Shown: piece by piece, positions 1-10,584 of the stretch
Layout: the number at the start of each line of letters is the position of its first letter
How positions within the stretch are numbered: position 1 is the stretch's first letter
Assembly: GCA_905250885.1 (NCBI GenBank)
Contig: CAJNOQ010001599.1
Location: 1-30,015, forward strand
Length of the DNA stretch: 30,015 nucleotides
DNA from: Didymodactylos carnosus
Taxonomy: Eukaryota; Rotifera; Eurotatoria; Philodinida; Philodinidae
Direction: 5' to 3'
Notes under the pieces: generated by a model
Told to the model about the DNA's origin: nothing
Database searches by the model: none
Seen by the model: the letters and a program-made list of their open reading frames with translations, nothing else
Made by a program: the position numbers and the translations under genes

Positions 1-1110
1 ATCAGACTAATATTAGATGAAATTTTCATGAGTATCGAACAAGGTGAAGTGGCTCAAACTTCACTATCAAAAATTTGTGTCACGCCGTTACTAAAAATGT
101 CACGGCGTTACCTTTGGAAAGAAATTTTCGTATCGTTTCCAAAAATCAGAGAAAGAAAAGTTTTTTTACCATCGGGGTAGAGCAAACAAGTCTCTAAAAG
201 ATTGCTGACGGCGGCTTTTCTTCAGCTCCAGCTATTTCGTCGCAAAATGCAGATTTCCCAACCTACTGGAAAAAGTGGTCAAATGTTATCGCCCGGGAAA
301 AAGATGCAGGTCTGTGATCCTGTAGTCGGGGCAGCTCGTTTTTTTGTGGTGAATCGGGGTCGATGAGGCACATAAAATGGCACCAACCCAACTTCTCCAG
401 CACGTGTCCTTCTCGAGAAATTCGAGAAAAAGTGTGTCAAAAGTGTCACAGCGTTACGGTTGTCTAAGCCGTGTACAGTATTCGTAGGAAAAAAGTATTA
501 GAAAAGAAGTATTACCGAATTTTTTTTCCTTATGAAATGAACGAAACACATCAGCACAGAATAGTGATAAAACTATATGACACTATAGTTAGAACAAAGA
601 TATACGGTAAAAAGGTGCCTCTGTTGCTCGAGCGTCGGTCTTGCATAGCTTCATGGAATGGGTCCTCTCCTACATTTTGAGATGAAAACATGTGCATTGT
701 TTAAGGCACAAAGCTGAGCTTTAACGGTTTACAACATAGAACTCATCCTTTAATACTGTTGAACTGTGACGAAAGTCACAGCTCCTATTATTGATGAAAG
801 AAACCTTACCCATGTCTACAAAAAACACAACAGACAGAAAGAAATTTATTTATCTCTACCGTTCCATTTATTTTCCTTTTCTAAATATCTCGATAGCATC
901 TTTTCTAACACCTAAGGCTGCTGGAACTCATAAAGTATAAAAAGGATACTTAAGGCAAAAACAATTTACAACAGAACACTAGTTTACTTTTCTAAGAATA
1001 TGCTATTAGGTTTCAGTCACCGTGCGGATCATTTGCAATAGAAAGACGAATAATGATTAATTTAATGTTTCTTCAAATGTATTTCGTTCTTTGGAATGTA
1101 AGTTGTCTGT
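1..1110. other. Intergenic spacer
   Basis: No convincing gene is visible here. The open frame at 471-680 has no recognisable domain and looks like chance. Visible structure is limited to three copies of a 14-base motif (listed separately), a GC-richer stretch around 190-420 that I could not match to any snRNA or other RNA, and a short perfect hairpin at 764-781 (CTGTGAC, GAAA loop, GTCACAG). The last part is the 3' flank of the minus-strand gene that ends at 1111. On the minus strand it contains AATAAA-type signals near 846-873, which could serve that gene. Confidence 0.5.
78..457 (+). repeat. Three copies of the 14-mer TGTCACRSCGTTAC
   Basis: TGTCACGCCGTTAC lies at 78-91, TGTCACGGCGTTAC at 98-111 and TGTCACAGCGTTAC at 444-457. 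They differ only at two central positions. The first pair is 20 bases apart and the third is distant, so this is not a regular tandem array. It may be part of a dispersed repeat or a protein-binding motif. Confidence 0.5.
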
Positions 1111-2127
1111 TCATTCTTTTAAAAGGCGTACACGATCTCCAGAGCCATGGATATTGAAGTGTAACTGCCAAGGAAACGGACAAATACTGATATCAACGTA
1201 GATCTCATCCCGTTTATTTGTGTGGTAATTCGATAACTGAACTTTTTTTTTGTCACAGTTGATGTGTAATTCAATGATATCGTTTTCTTGGATATCGGCA
1301 TCCCAAACTCCGAAACTGTTTATTTTTTTGTTATTCACACAGAAATTATTTTTTCCAATAATCCAGCCAAATGCAGATGTGGAATTGATCGGACTTGACT
1401 TCATCGGTAAGGAAGAAGAAACGATGCCAACAAACATCCAATCATTAATGAAGAGTTTCTCAATTTTCATTTTTATTTGTATGTTGCCTGTCGAATACAT
1501 GTTTGCACCACGAATTTCTGCATGAGTTGCACTTGATCCGTGTACAGCAACTTGACCATTTTCTTCGGTGCTGACATCACCACACGTTTTCTCCAGTTTT
1601 TCTGATGTTTTTCTGTTGCTGTTTATAATGTTAATTTTATTTATCCATGATGTTTGTTTTTCTTCTATGAGGCTGATGTTAGACGGTTTGACTAATTGCT
1701 GCTGAAGTTGTTTCAGTTGTTCCAACCATTCTTCTAAATCTGTCTCGACATAATCTTCATCATTTCGACCTTTTCGAAGTTCGTCAGTGATCGTCTGAAC
1801 ACGATTTATGAGTTCCACTTTGTTATCATTCAGTACTTTTTCAACGGCATTTCGAGAATGTTCAGCGAGTGTGTTTATTTTATCGATTGCATCTTTCTGC
1901 CATTGATCGATTTGTTTAAAGAGCGGATGGGATGACAATTGATTCGTTGTTTCAAGTTGTTGCTTTAGGGTATCGTGTTCGTAGACGACATTGTCTAATT
2001 CTTTCGATAATTCCTGTCGATGCTCATTGAAGCATTTACCACAAAGTTTGTTTGAGCAACCTTCACATGTCAAAATACCCGTGTTCTTCACACATTTGCG
2101 ACATGGAATTTTACTTGGGTTAGGCAT
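1111..2127 (-). CDS. TRIM-like B-box / coiled-coil / SPRY-like protein
   Basis: This is a complete single-exon frame of 338 residues starting at ATG 2125-2127. Residues 9-36 carry paired cysteines (C9-C12, C21-C24, C29-C32) and H36, a B-box-like zinc-binding pattern. Residues about 38-175 are rich in Glu, Lys, Gln and Leu and look like a coiled coil. From about 195 to the end the pattern FVGIVSSS, SAFGWIIG, NDIIELHINCDKKKVQLSN and a closing hydrophobic segment resembles a SPRY/B30.2 jellyroll. The order matches TRIM proteins without the RING domain, so it has no visible E3 catalytic module; a cytoplasmic scaffold or ligand-recognition role is inferred. B-box proteins of this kind form large families in rotifers (recalled, not searched). 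The frame is intact. The exact ligand is unknown. Confidence 0.8.
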   Translation of the reverse strand: MPNPSKIPCRKCVKNTGILTCEGCSNKLCGKCFNEHRQELSKELDNVVYEHDTLKQQLETTNQLSSHPLFKQIDQWQKDAIDKINTLAEHSRNAVEKVLNDNKVELINRVQTITDELRKGRNDEDYVETDLEEWLEQLKQLQQQLVKPSNISLIEEKQTSWINKINIINSNRKTSEKLEKTCGDVSTEENGQVAVHGSSATHAEIRGANMYSTGNIQIKMKIEKLFINDWMFVGIVSSSLPMKSSPINSTSAFGWIIGKNNFCVNNKKINSFGVWDADIQENDIIELHINCDKKKVQLSNYHTNKRDEIYVDISICPFPWQLHFNIHGSGDRVRLLKE

Positions 2128-3781
2128 TTATGGCTAAAAGCTTTAATAAAGTAGAATTATTAATAATATTTTCTTCAAAAAATTTTCATTGTTTTCTTGT
2201 ACCGAAAGCTAAATGTTCTTGTTCTAGTACCTTCCCGGATTATTTTCTATTGAATGTTTGGAGAGAGAAGCAAGTCCTCTGTAATACATTAGCAGTCCAG
2301 TATAACACATCGAGCTTTCGAAAGAGTACGGATTCTGTTTATTAGTTCACTCGCGTAATATAGATTTCTTTGAGTATTTATATAAAGCTTATGTTTTTTT
2401 CGCGCAGCTGTTTCTTTGTTAATAAAAAATATACTTTTATAGTACATATATAAAGCCATTCGTTTCTTTTTTCTGTTAATAAAGCGTGAGAAATGTATGA
2501 TTATCTCCGAAAGCTAAAATTCACAGCTCTTTTGAGACGAAAAAATCCGAGGATCGCGTTACAAATTCAGTTTCTTCAACAATTTTTGCAAAGCCAGTTT
2601 TTGCTGAATCCACAAAAAAAACCAGCTTAGATAGCCGGTAGGATCTCCTATAATGCGTACGCGGCCCTCATTTTTGGACGCCATTAGCTTTTGATTTGAG
2701 CGTTACGTTATATATGCGCTGACCACAAGTCTTCTACTATGGGTGATAAATGGTCATACAGAAGATAACCTAGCCCATCCTGGTTCGGATCGGATAGTAA
2801 AAGTATTGAACTGAATATCTGTTATCTAAGAAAGAGTTAACCCTTGGTAAGAATTGTTTTAGATGCTTTGTGAAATTATTTTATTAAGGTTTTGCAAGAT
2901 CTTACTTTTTAAGATCTCGTTCCAAGACCGCTAGAAGAGTGTACAGAGCGTAAGTGACTAGAAGTCAGCGTTGGGAAATGGATCCGCAAGAACACAAACT
3001 TCTCGTTGTTCTTTAGAACTCTTCCATGAGTTTTTCGAAAATCTCGAAGAAAACCTGCATGAATCTCATGGAAATTGCAATAGCTTTTATATTGCGCTTA
3101 CGAATTCTTTCTCAGTTTTAAAAAGTCTATCTGAGTAAGACTTGACAAAATCTTATTAATATTAAAATTTCAGTTCTCACGATTTTAGTAAGGTTTCTCT
3201 AGGAAAGAATGTAACCAAAATCCGAATAAGATGTTAACACGATTGTTCTAAGACCATATTTCTCAATAGAGACTATGCGGTTAAGACGGCAGATGGAAGA
3301 GATCTATCCTTTTTCTCCGAAAGAAAGCTTCTCGGAAAATCGAGTTAGTTTTGTGCCTCGACCTAAATGTTTTTCCCTATGTTAATATAAGGTTTGTTCT
3401 TTCAGACTACAAACGGAAAAATATTCCATTATAGTATTCTATACTGGAACTATCGAAAGAACACAAAATCAGTTTTGTACGAATAAAGATTCGAACATAT
3501 AAACTTAGCTTTCCAGAAGCTGCAAAACTCCATCCACTGTTGTGCTACATTCTCCACAACGATTGAAGCTGCGCAGTCGATTCGATGTTACCAGTAATAA
3601 TTTTGCTGGTATGTGTTTTTGTGTTCTGTTTTTCATATAAGCTTTAGTCTACTAGAATACAAGCGGAAAAATAAGAACTATGTTATTTTACCTTAAAATT
3701 GTAAAAGTCTCACCGTGAATATCAATTCTTTCCTCCTCCTCTGATTACAAATACAATTCACGTTAGCGTTAATTATTGATA
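2128..3781. other. Intergenic spacer
   Basis: I see no coding region here. The segment next to 2127 should hold the promoter of the minus-strand B-box gene, but I cannot identify a core element with confidence. The open frame at 2130-2345 has no recognisable domain. The rest is AT-rich sequence with short runs of homopolymers and no long repeat that I could find. Confidence 0.4.
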
Positions 3782-5679
3782 TTTGTGTAAGCTACATCAT
3801 GTCAATTTTTTGGCTTCAGGTTTTCACTTACTACTGCACTTACGAGGAAACATTCTGAGATGCCGGACTCAGTTTCGACTCATTTATACCTCAGTCGATA
3901 GAGCATGTCGAGATGGTCATGATCCTAAAAGGATTCGTGCTCATGGCTCTTCCGTCAAAAGTTATCGAGATTTTTCTATTTTCTCTGTAGAAAAATAGAG
4001 AAATTACAAAATCTATAACTCTGTCTGAAACTAGAGTAGAAGGCTGACATTTTTTTCTGTGGTAGACCTACATGTCTAGACAATACATAGAAAGTTTCAA
4101 CCTTCTAATTCATTCCGTTTCTGAAATACACAACTTTCTATTGTTACAAAAAATTGTAGTCTTTTACAATTAGTAGTAGGTGAATATTATTGGAAGGGTG
4201 AAAGTTCAGCACGGAAAGTTTAGCACGGAATTTTCAGCGCGGGAAAGATCACTAGGAACTACCAACGAGAGGAAAGATCAGCGCAAGTACTGATATTTCA
4301 CAATGCGGAACAAAATACGAAATTGACATTCATGAAAAACAAATACAGATGGTTTCTAATATATAAAAAATGGCTTTACGAATGAAAAAGGAGGAGCATC
4401 CAAAACTGAATACAACAAATATAATATAGTATGGAAGTTAGATGGACGAGTTTGATTGATCTTTTAATCAGGAAATTCACCGCACTCTGGTAAAGCACAT
4501 AGACAGATGGGTCAGAGTTATTCTTTGAAGTCGATAAACACTTAACCCTTAACAGCAATTAGATCAAAAAATTTTATTTTGGTATCCATCATCATTTTTG
4601 TGGTACAATGTCAAAAAAAACGTGCTAGAGCATGGCACTTTTAGCGTAAAGTCGCGTTTGCCCTTATCGACTGATATAGTTTTCATATATTTTCCGTGCT
4701 GCTACAACGTAAAAAAGGATTTTTATCCACTGTACGAAAACTTTTTACCGACCTGAAAAAGTTTACTTTCTAGTCTACGGGTTGTGTAAAGAACAACAAC
4801 GAATATTTTTAACCTTTTTTGCAGCAAATATACTAGAGAGAGCAGAGAGAATGTCAGCTTCATATTTTTGTTTCCTGCTGAACTTTCCTCGTGTTGAAGT
4901 TTCCGTTTTCCATATTATTAACTAAAAACTCTATAAAAAACGAAATTTTACTACTTGTGATAGTTAGCCGTTCAATTTGAGAATGTTCGTCGTTAGATAG
5001 AACGTTATCTCTCTTCTGCCACGTAGAGGTATTTTAACTACTTTTTTGAACGTTTTTAGAGTTTCTTTCTTTTTATTTTCTTTAAATCATCTTTATTTAC
5101 AACGACTACCAACATACAAACTAAAATAAAATAAAACCTCTACGTGGCAGAAGGGAGATAACGTTCAATCTAACGACGAACATCCTCAAATTGAGCGACT
5201 AACCATCACAAATAGTAAAATTTCATTTCTTATAGAGTTTTTAGTTAACAATATTCCTCCACTACGTGTATTGGCTATTGTAAAACTGCTATTGTAAAAG
5301 ACTACAATTTTTCTAGCAATAGAAATTTGTGTATTTCAGAAACGGAATGAATTAGAAGGTTGAAACTTTCTATGTATTGTCTAGACATGTAGGTCTACCA
5401 CAGAAAAAAATGTCAGCCTTCTACTCTAGTTTCAGACAGAGTTATAGATTTTGTAATTTCTCTATTTTTCTACAGAGAAAATAGAAAAATCTCGATAACT
5501 TTTGACGGAAGAGCCATGAGCACGAATCCTTTTAGGATCATGACCATCTCGACATGCTCTATCGGCTGAGGTATAAATGAGTCGAAACTGAGTCCGGCAT
5601 CTCAGAATGTTTCCTCGTAAGTGCAGTAGTAAGTGAAAACCTGAAGCCAAAAAATTGACGTGATATAGCTTACACAAAT
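3782..5679. repeat. Foldback element with about 400-bp inverted arms plus inner inverted arms
   Basis: The left outer arm (about 3782-4180) is the near-perfect reverse complement of about 5285-5679, so both arms encode nearly the same 71-residue chance frame on opposite strands. An inner pair, about 4912-5033 and 5133-5255, continues the palindrome around a loop near 5034-5132. The right side (5133-5679) is almost continuous. The left side is split by 720 bp of unrelated DNA (4192-4911, listed separately). Without it the element would be a single hairpin of about 1.2 kb with arms of about 530 bp. No transposase frame is visible, so it would be non-autonomous. A target duplication at the outer ends is not clear. 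Confidence 0.85.
4192..4911. mobile_element. 720-bp non-autonomous insertion with 8-bp target duplication
   Basis: ATATTATT occurs immediately before (4184-4191) and immediately after (4912-4919) this segment. The ends are imperfect inverted repeats: the left begins GGAAGGGTGAAAGTTCAGCA, and the right, read in reverse, begins GGAAAACGGAAACTTC. GGAAAGTTYAGCA-like subrepeats occur at both ends. Removing the segment and one ATATTATT restores continuity with the opposite arm of the host foldback, which reads ATATTGTT then AACTAAAAAC at the same place. An 8-bp duplication is typical of hAT and P-type DNA transposons. The termini are not the usual hAT CAGGG, so the superfamily is left open. The minus-strand frame at 4376-4558 is hydrophobic and unrecognised; no transposase is seen. 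Confidence 0.75.
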
Positions 5680-7085
5680 TAAAAAGATTATGTCACTTAC
5701 ACGCGAATACACTTTTGCAGCGAGATCTCAACAATTTATGAGTAGAGAAACACGAAACATACAGTACTGATATTGAGCTACGGACAATCTTACAAATCAC
5801 TTCATATTTCAAATATTTTGTCATCATTGTCATTCAACGGCTTTAATAAAAAAAGGACGGACAAATGTAACGGATAATTTTCTGCGCATATGTTCTACAC
5901 TCATCCTGTTTGCACACAAAAAGTTTTTTGTGTGTAAACAGAACCATGCATTCATTCATGCTGGTGAAGAAAAACAATTTTCTCTCTGTTCTTTGATCGT
6001 GATAAAAATAATAATTGCACCATTATTATTAAGAAGAAAGTAACGTAACATGTTATTAAAGTTAAGGAAATTCAAAAATGCAGCACTTTTTATTTTTTTC
6101 TATTATTCCACATATTCTGATAGAGCTCGACGCGCTGAATCCGAATATGTATGATTTATTGAGAATGTTAGTATAAGCTTTATTGTATTATGTAATGAAG
6201 AGAAGAAGCAAAAAGAACGACTATATAAAAAAGATTTGAATAGAACAAAAAGAAGGAGGAAAAAAAATCCATGCATTTTGACTGTTCTGCAAAGTAAAAA
6301 GTTGTAAACGTACACTGATATATAGTTAAAGAGAGAGAAAGATTAACACAGACACATTCATTTTCTAGCACAGCTAGATAGAAACATTTCGACAGAATAC
6401 ACGCACGCGAAATACATACAATACGAAAGAAGAAAATGACTAGAAAGAAGAAAATGAGAAGGTAAAAGTATGACAAATAAAAGCAAAATCAGAAAAAAAA
6501 GAAAAGAACGATAACTGAAGAGGAGAGGGGTAAATATGGCATAATGGAGACAGGTTAAGAGATTGTTTGGGGTTCAAAAACGTTCAGTATTTTTTATATA
6601 GTTAGTAATAAAGAAATGTAGCTGACAGATTTGTGAGTTATCTAGATTATCAAATTTTTCTAAAAATAGTAAATTGTCAGGCGTAAAGGAGATAGTAGGA
6701 GCTAGAGCTGACCAGTCAGAAATAAGTGAATATAAGAAGAGGATCATAATGTATAGATAAAGAACGTGAAGAAGAATTAGTTTTTTTCTAGCCATGCCAA
6801 CCCAGTTCTTCATTTAAAGTTTTCTATGAATACAAACTCTCTGACTTTAGAAACTGTTTCGGTGAATGTTTTTTGTCTAGTCACTCTCTTTGTAACCCAT
6901 AAACAGAATAACAACCTAAAGAGTTTGATGTGCGAGGTGTATTAGAACGATACGTCGCTCTATTTCTCCACCGGAACTTTTTCTTTATTTTGCCATGAGA
7001 CCATCATCATATATCAATCGCAGATGACATATCTCTCTTTTCGGTTCTGTAAATCAATCCATAAGTCATAAATTTCATCACCAGA
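5680..7085. other. Gene-poor AT- and GA-rich spacer
   Basis: No gene is supported. A purine-rich stretch of GAAAGAAG-type repeats lies around 6320-6540. The minus-strand frames at 6103-6476 read mostly Phe/Ser/Leu through it and look compositional. A minus-strand frame at 6574-6813 (79 codons) has one hydrophobic segment near its N terminus, but no homology I recognise, so I do not call it. The 17-mer ACATATTCTGATAGAGC at 6110-6126 recurs at 27043-27059. Confidence 0.4.
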
Positions 7086-7298
7086 TCAGAACAAGTTGTT
7101 AAAGTCGAAAAATGATAACTGCTTCTTCTCTTTGGACAAATTCGAGGAACACGACAAAAAGCTTGACGTGCTGGGACCAGTAGAATGACATGCCGGTTTT
7201 GTCGCCGGATTTAACGCATTTTTTTTCAATACTTTCCCTATATCATATTTTAATGGGGCTGTTTGTTCTCTAAGATGTGCTAACTGGATTTCCGGCAA
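7086..7298 (-). pseudogene. Possible C-terminal coding remnant, unrecognised
   Basis: This 70-codon frame has a balanced amino-acid composition (SLPEIQLAHLREQTAPLKYD, then KVLKKNALNPATKPACHS), unlike the low-complexity frames around it, and it stays open for several codons upstream of its first ATG. It ends at a stop at 7086-7088. I cannot name a family. It could be the last exon of a gene, a decayed transposon ORF piece, or chance. No flanking exon was found on the minus strand. Confidence 0.2.
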
Positions 7299-8938
7299 CG
7301 AGATCTTTAAAACTGGATTGTTAAAATTTGAATATTTTTATTTTGTCTGTTTAAGACCCAGTGAGAAACCTAAAGAAAAAAGTTGACATGTAGCTAACCG
7401 TGTGATCAGATAGTCCTGGGTGTCTGTTATCAGAATCCATGCTAGTTAGCCCTTTACCAAAAGTTTCGAAAGTTTTCTTTTCGAAAAATTTTTGAAAAAC
7501 CTGAAAAAACTAACTTCTTGAAATATTTCCAAGGATACCAGATTGTAGAGTGAACATTTCTAATCAAAATGAGACATCTCCCGGCTCTATGCAAGGCTTT
7601 TACTAAGAGCCATAAAATATACACCACGTACTAACACTACCGTATATCAAAAGAGGCGTCTACTCTCTTAGCATTTTGTAATTGGAAGATTTCTCTTTCA
7701 AATTAAGTTGTGTAGAGGACAGATTGGTCCGAAACTGAATCTGACATATGTTGCCAATAGAGCTCGATTTTTTAATATTCAGTCGATTTGTGACTAGAGA
7801 AACATCTTGACCACTAGTTTCTAAAATATCACATTTTTTATACATCACCACAAAGTAAGAGCCGAATCAGGGTACTTTGAATTAGAAATCTATGATACTA
7901 CTATTGAGCTAACTTGCCTGAGAAACTACTAAATAAATCTCATATTCATACTTGTCGAATCAATCTTCACGAGTTACCACGTGTAAAACAGTTCTCACGC
8001 GTGATTACTCGTGAACTTCCTAAATCTTTTTTCTTAGTTTCCAACTTTTCCAAACTATTTTAGTTAATACTTCCTCCCGGGGAATAAGATGATTCCCAGG
8101 CATATTCCTACAGAAAATACCTTCGGTCTACAAGAAAGGTTTTCATCTGGTATGTATGTACAACTTTCGAAAGATATAGGAGAAATTTGTATTTATGTTC
8201 GCCGCTCAATCTTCACGACATTTCACACCTGTAAAAGGTTTCACGCGTGGACGTGCGTGAAACGTAAGAATTTTGTCGCTTGCGATTAAGCGTGAATATT
8301 ATTCACGAAATGAGTTGCGTGAAACACTGACGTGCGAATAAATGTGAAGATTTTTTCACAATGAAATTAGTGGGAATCATTTTCACGCGTGTCCGCAAGC
8401 GATATTTTTTACGGAAATTTTAACATGAGAAATTCACGTGTGGCCACTACACACTTCACGACTTTCACCGGTGATCACGTGCGAAAAATATGACGCGAAA
8501 CGTTTTCGTAACCAGTTCACCTGTTGTCACAGGTGGAATATATTTTTCACGCGTGCCCACACACCATTTTACGATGTTCACGTGCGACCACAATTCATTT
8601 CACGATATTCACGCGTGTACACACCGGGGTACCTACTAAAATTTCTCCATTGGTGATGTAAAAAAATGATGTATTATTACTAACGATGATGTGCCATATG
8701 TACGTAATGTAAACGTTGCTGTTAGTTTTATGTTCCGTTCTTTTTTTCCATTATTGCTAGCCCTTTTGTATCTTCTTTCTTCTCAAATATTTCGTTGACC
8801 GCATGACGTTTGTAGATGAAAATGATGGAATCGTTAACGGACTTTCGATTTTTTGTGCTAATATAGATGTATTACATGGCAACAATCATGCTGATTCAGG
8901 ATAAATTTTTAATTACTCGGAATAAATTTTATTTATTT
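7299..8938. other. Spacer containing the CACGCGTG cluster
   Basis: Apart from the motif cluster at 7966-8617, nothing gene-like is visible. The frame at 7660-7851 on the minus strand has no recognisable domain. The segment 8640-8938 is AT-rich and leads into the hairpin element that begins near 8939. Confidence 0.4.
7966..8617. repeat. Cluster of TCACGCGTG / CACGTG / TTCACGA motifs
   Basis: TCACGCGTG occurs at 7995-8003, 8241-8249, 8383-8391, 8547-8555 and 8609-8617. Related forms fill the space between: CACGTG at about 7979, 8433, 8475 and 8579; TTCACGA many times; GCGTGAA in the reverse orientation. This density of CG-containing motifs stands out in an AT-rich, gene-poor area. The spacing is irregular, so it is not a simple satellite. 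The two open frames over it (8089-8289 and 8438-8656) are rich in His, Thr and Arg because of the repeats and are not called as genes. Confidence 0.7.
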
Positions 8939-9442
8939 CTCTGAAAAAATAGGTTTTATGTGAAACCTTTGTTCTCTAAAGAGTTTAGAAATGATTCCAC
9001 TTCTCTAAACCATATAGTCTCCGTAGCAGCTACGAAATCTTTTATATGGTTTCGTAATTGAAGGAGGAAACGTACTGAACTCTCATTGGTTTGATTCGCC
9101 GCCGTTCAGAAATTTCATAAGGAATCGTACGAGTCACCGATTTTTTTGATGGGTCGGTAGGGTTTTATACAAACGTACGTTTTCCAATAAGCAACATACA
9201 AAACCTTTTTTGTGTGCAAAACCCTGCCGAACCATCAAAAAAATTGGTGACTCGTACGATTCCTTATGAAATTTCTGAACGGCTCATATCAAACCAATGA
9301 GAGTTTGGTATGTTTCCTCGATATCGTTTTGCAATTACGAAACCATATAAAAGATTTCGTAGCTATGGTTTAGAGAAGTGGAATCATTTCTAAAGTCTTC
9401 AGGAGAAAAAAGGTTTCATATGAAACATATTTTTTTTTAGAG
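8939..9442. repeat. Hairpin (foldback/MITE-like) element, arms about 230 bp
   Basis: The left arm (about 8939-9173) pairs with the right arm (about 9210-9442) with a loop of about 36 bases. Matching blocks include GAAATGATTCCACTTCTCTA at the outer part and GGAATCGTACGAGTCACC near the loop. The arms differ by scattered substitutions and small gaps, for example near 9103 against 9281, so the copy is not brand new. There is no coding capacity and no clear target duplication. Confidence 0.85.
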
Positions 9443-10584
9443 TTGAACTAAAATAAGGAAAAAAGAACGAACAGTCAAGCTGATACTATTGTCAGAAACT
9501 CCACACCTGTAAATCAGTACGCGACAAAAGCATGGCCCACAAACAAACTCCTTCAACTCACACATAGCAAGACCCAAAGGAAAGATGATACCATTATTAT
9601 ACGTGGTACTCACTGACAATTCAGCTTGTCTATTTCTTGCCGGTTTTTTCGCACCTAGTTAAATAAAAGAAACAGGTGAAAAACGCAAGATATTCTTGTT
9701 TCGTCACAAACTGTTATCGTTTCGTCAACACTGATTTATTGCTCGATTCATCGACACTTTTTTAACGTGATTCGTCGACACGATTCTTGTTTGTCGATAG
9801 TCTTTTGTGAACTAATATATACGACAGCATTGTAATCTATGGCTTGATCGGCTGACGGTACCCTTTTTTTTCTTTTCCAAAAGAACGTGGTAAGGAAACT
9901 AATAGCTTTTGACAAACTCCTGATAGTTGAGTTCATTGACCACATTAACATTTCTCTATGAGATGGGATGTTTCTCAACTCCGGATGATGTATCCGTGGT
10001 GAAATACGAAAGATTTTAAATATAGTCCTAAATTTCAATTTACGCGCTATCTGAAAAGTGACTAGAAAATGATAAAAACGAATGTACGAAAATCTTAAAC
10101 TCACACAAATTTGTCGGGAAACGTTCACTCTGTAATACAGAATATTTTTTGAAGTTCACTATTACATCGATAAAATGATATGATTTTTACAATAGCGAAA
10201 ACAAACCGTAACAATAAATAAAATGAAAAATAATAAAATTTGGACTTTTGGACTTTTTATTTTAGTCATCTATTCGTTCGTTTTCTTCATTCCTTATCAT
10301 GATTTTATGACAACAAGATAGCCGGTGCATTTTGTGTCAACATAAATTCATACAAAGTTTGCACTAGAGGTTATACGTTAGTTCTTGGACGATCAAGATG
10401 TAATAACAGTTTTTCCTCATGTATAATTTTATTAGTATTGTGCTGCTTTTATTTGTTTACATTTATTATTGTTAATAGAAGAAAGAATATTAATGCTTTG
10501 TAACACAGCTAGTTACCTCATAGTAATTAGTGAAACTGACCATATTAATTTTAGATTACTTAATTGTAGAAAAACTCTTGATTA
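9443..10584. other. Spacer upstream of the fusion gene
   Basis: Two minus-strand frames, 9437-9619 (60 codons, with a CGPCFC cysteine cluster) and 9748-10128 (126 codons, basic, no recognised domain), lie here. Neither has homology I can name, and the first overlaps the end of the hairpin element. I do not call them genes. Around 10200-10580 the sequence is strongly AT-rich and should include the promoter and leader of the gene starting at 10585; no core promoter element could be assigned. Confidence 0.35.

Noticed and set aside
3885..3955. tRNA-like stretch (CTCAGTCGATAGAGC D-arm-like block, GGATTCGTG B-box-like block) in the foldback arms
   Set aside because: There is no acceptor stem or anticodon arm with the right spacing and the T-arm is incomplete. 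It could be a distant tRNA-derived piece, but I cannot support a tRNA gene.
3783..3998. 71-codon frame found almost identically at 5462-5677 on the other strand
   Set aside because: Its duplication is explained by the inverted repeat; the peptide has no recognisable family and no larger gene context.
6103..6476. Minus-strand frames rich in Phe, Leu and Ser
   Set aside because: They read through a GA-rich low-complexity stretch, and composition explains them.
7966..8617. CRISPR-like or satellite array
   Set aside because: Spacing is irregular, units occur in both orientations and are degenerate, and the context is eukaryotic.
9748..10128. 126-codon minus-strand frame
   Set aside because: It is basic and rich in Ile, Phe, Arg and Ser with no recognisable domain, no matching exons, and AT-rich composition typical of a chance frame.
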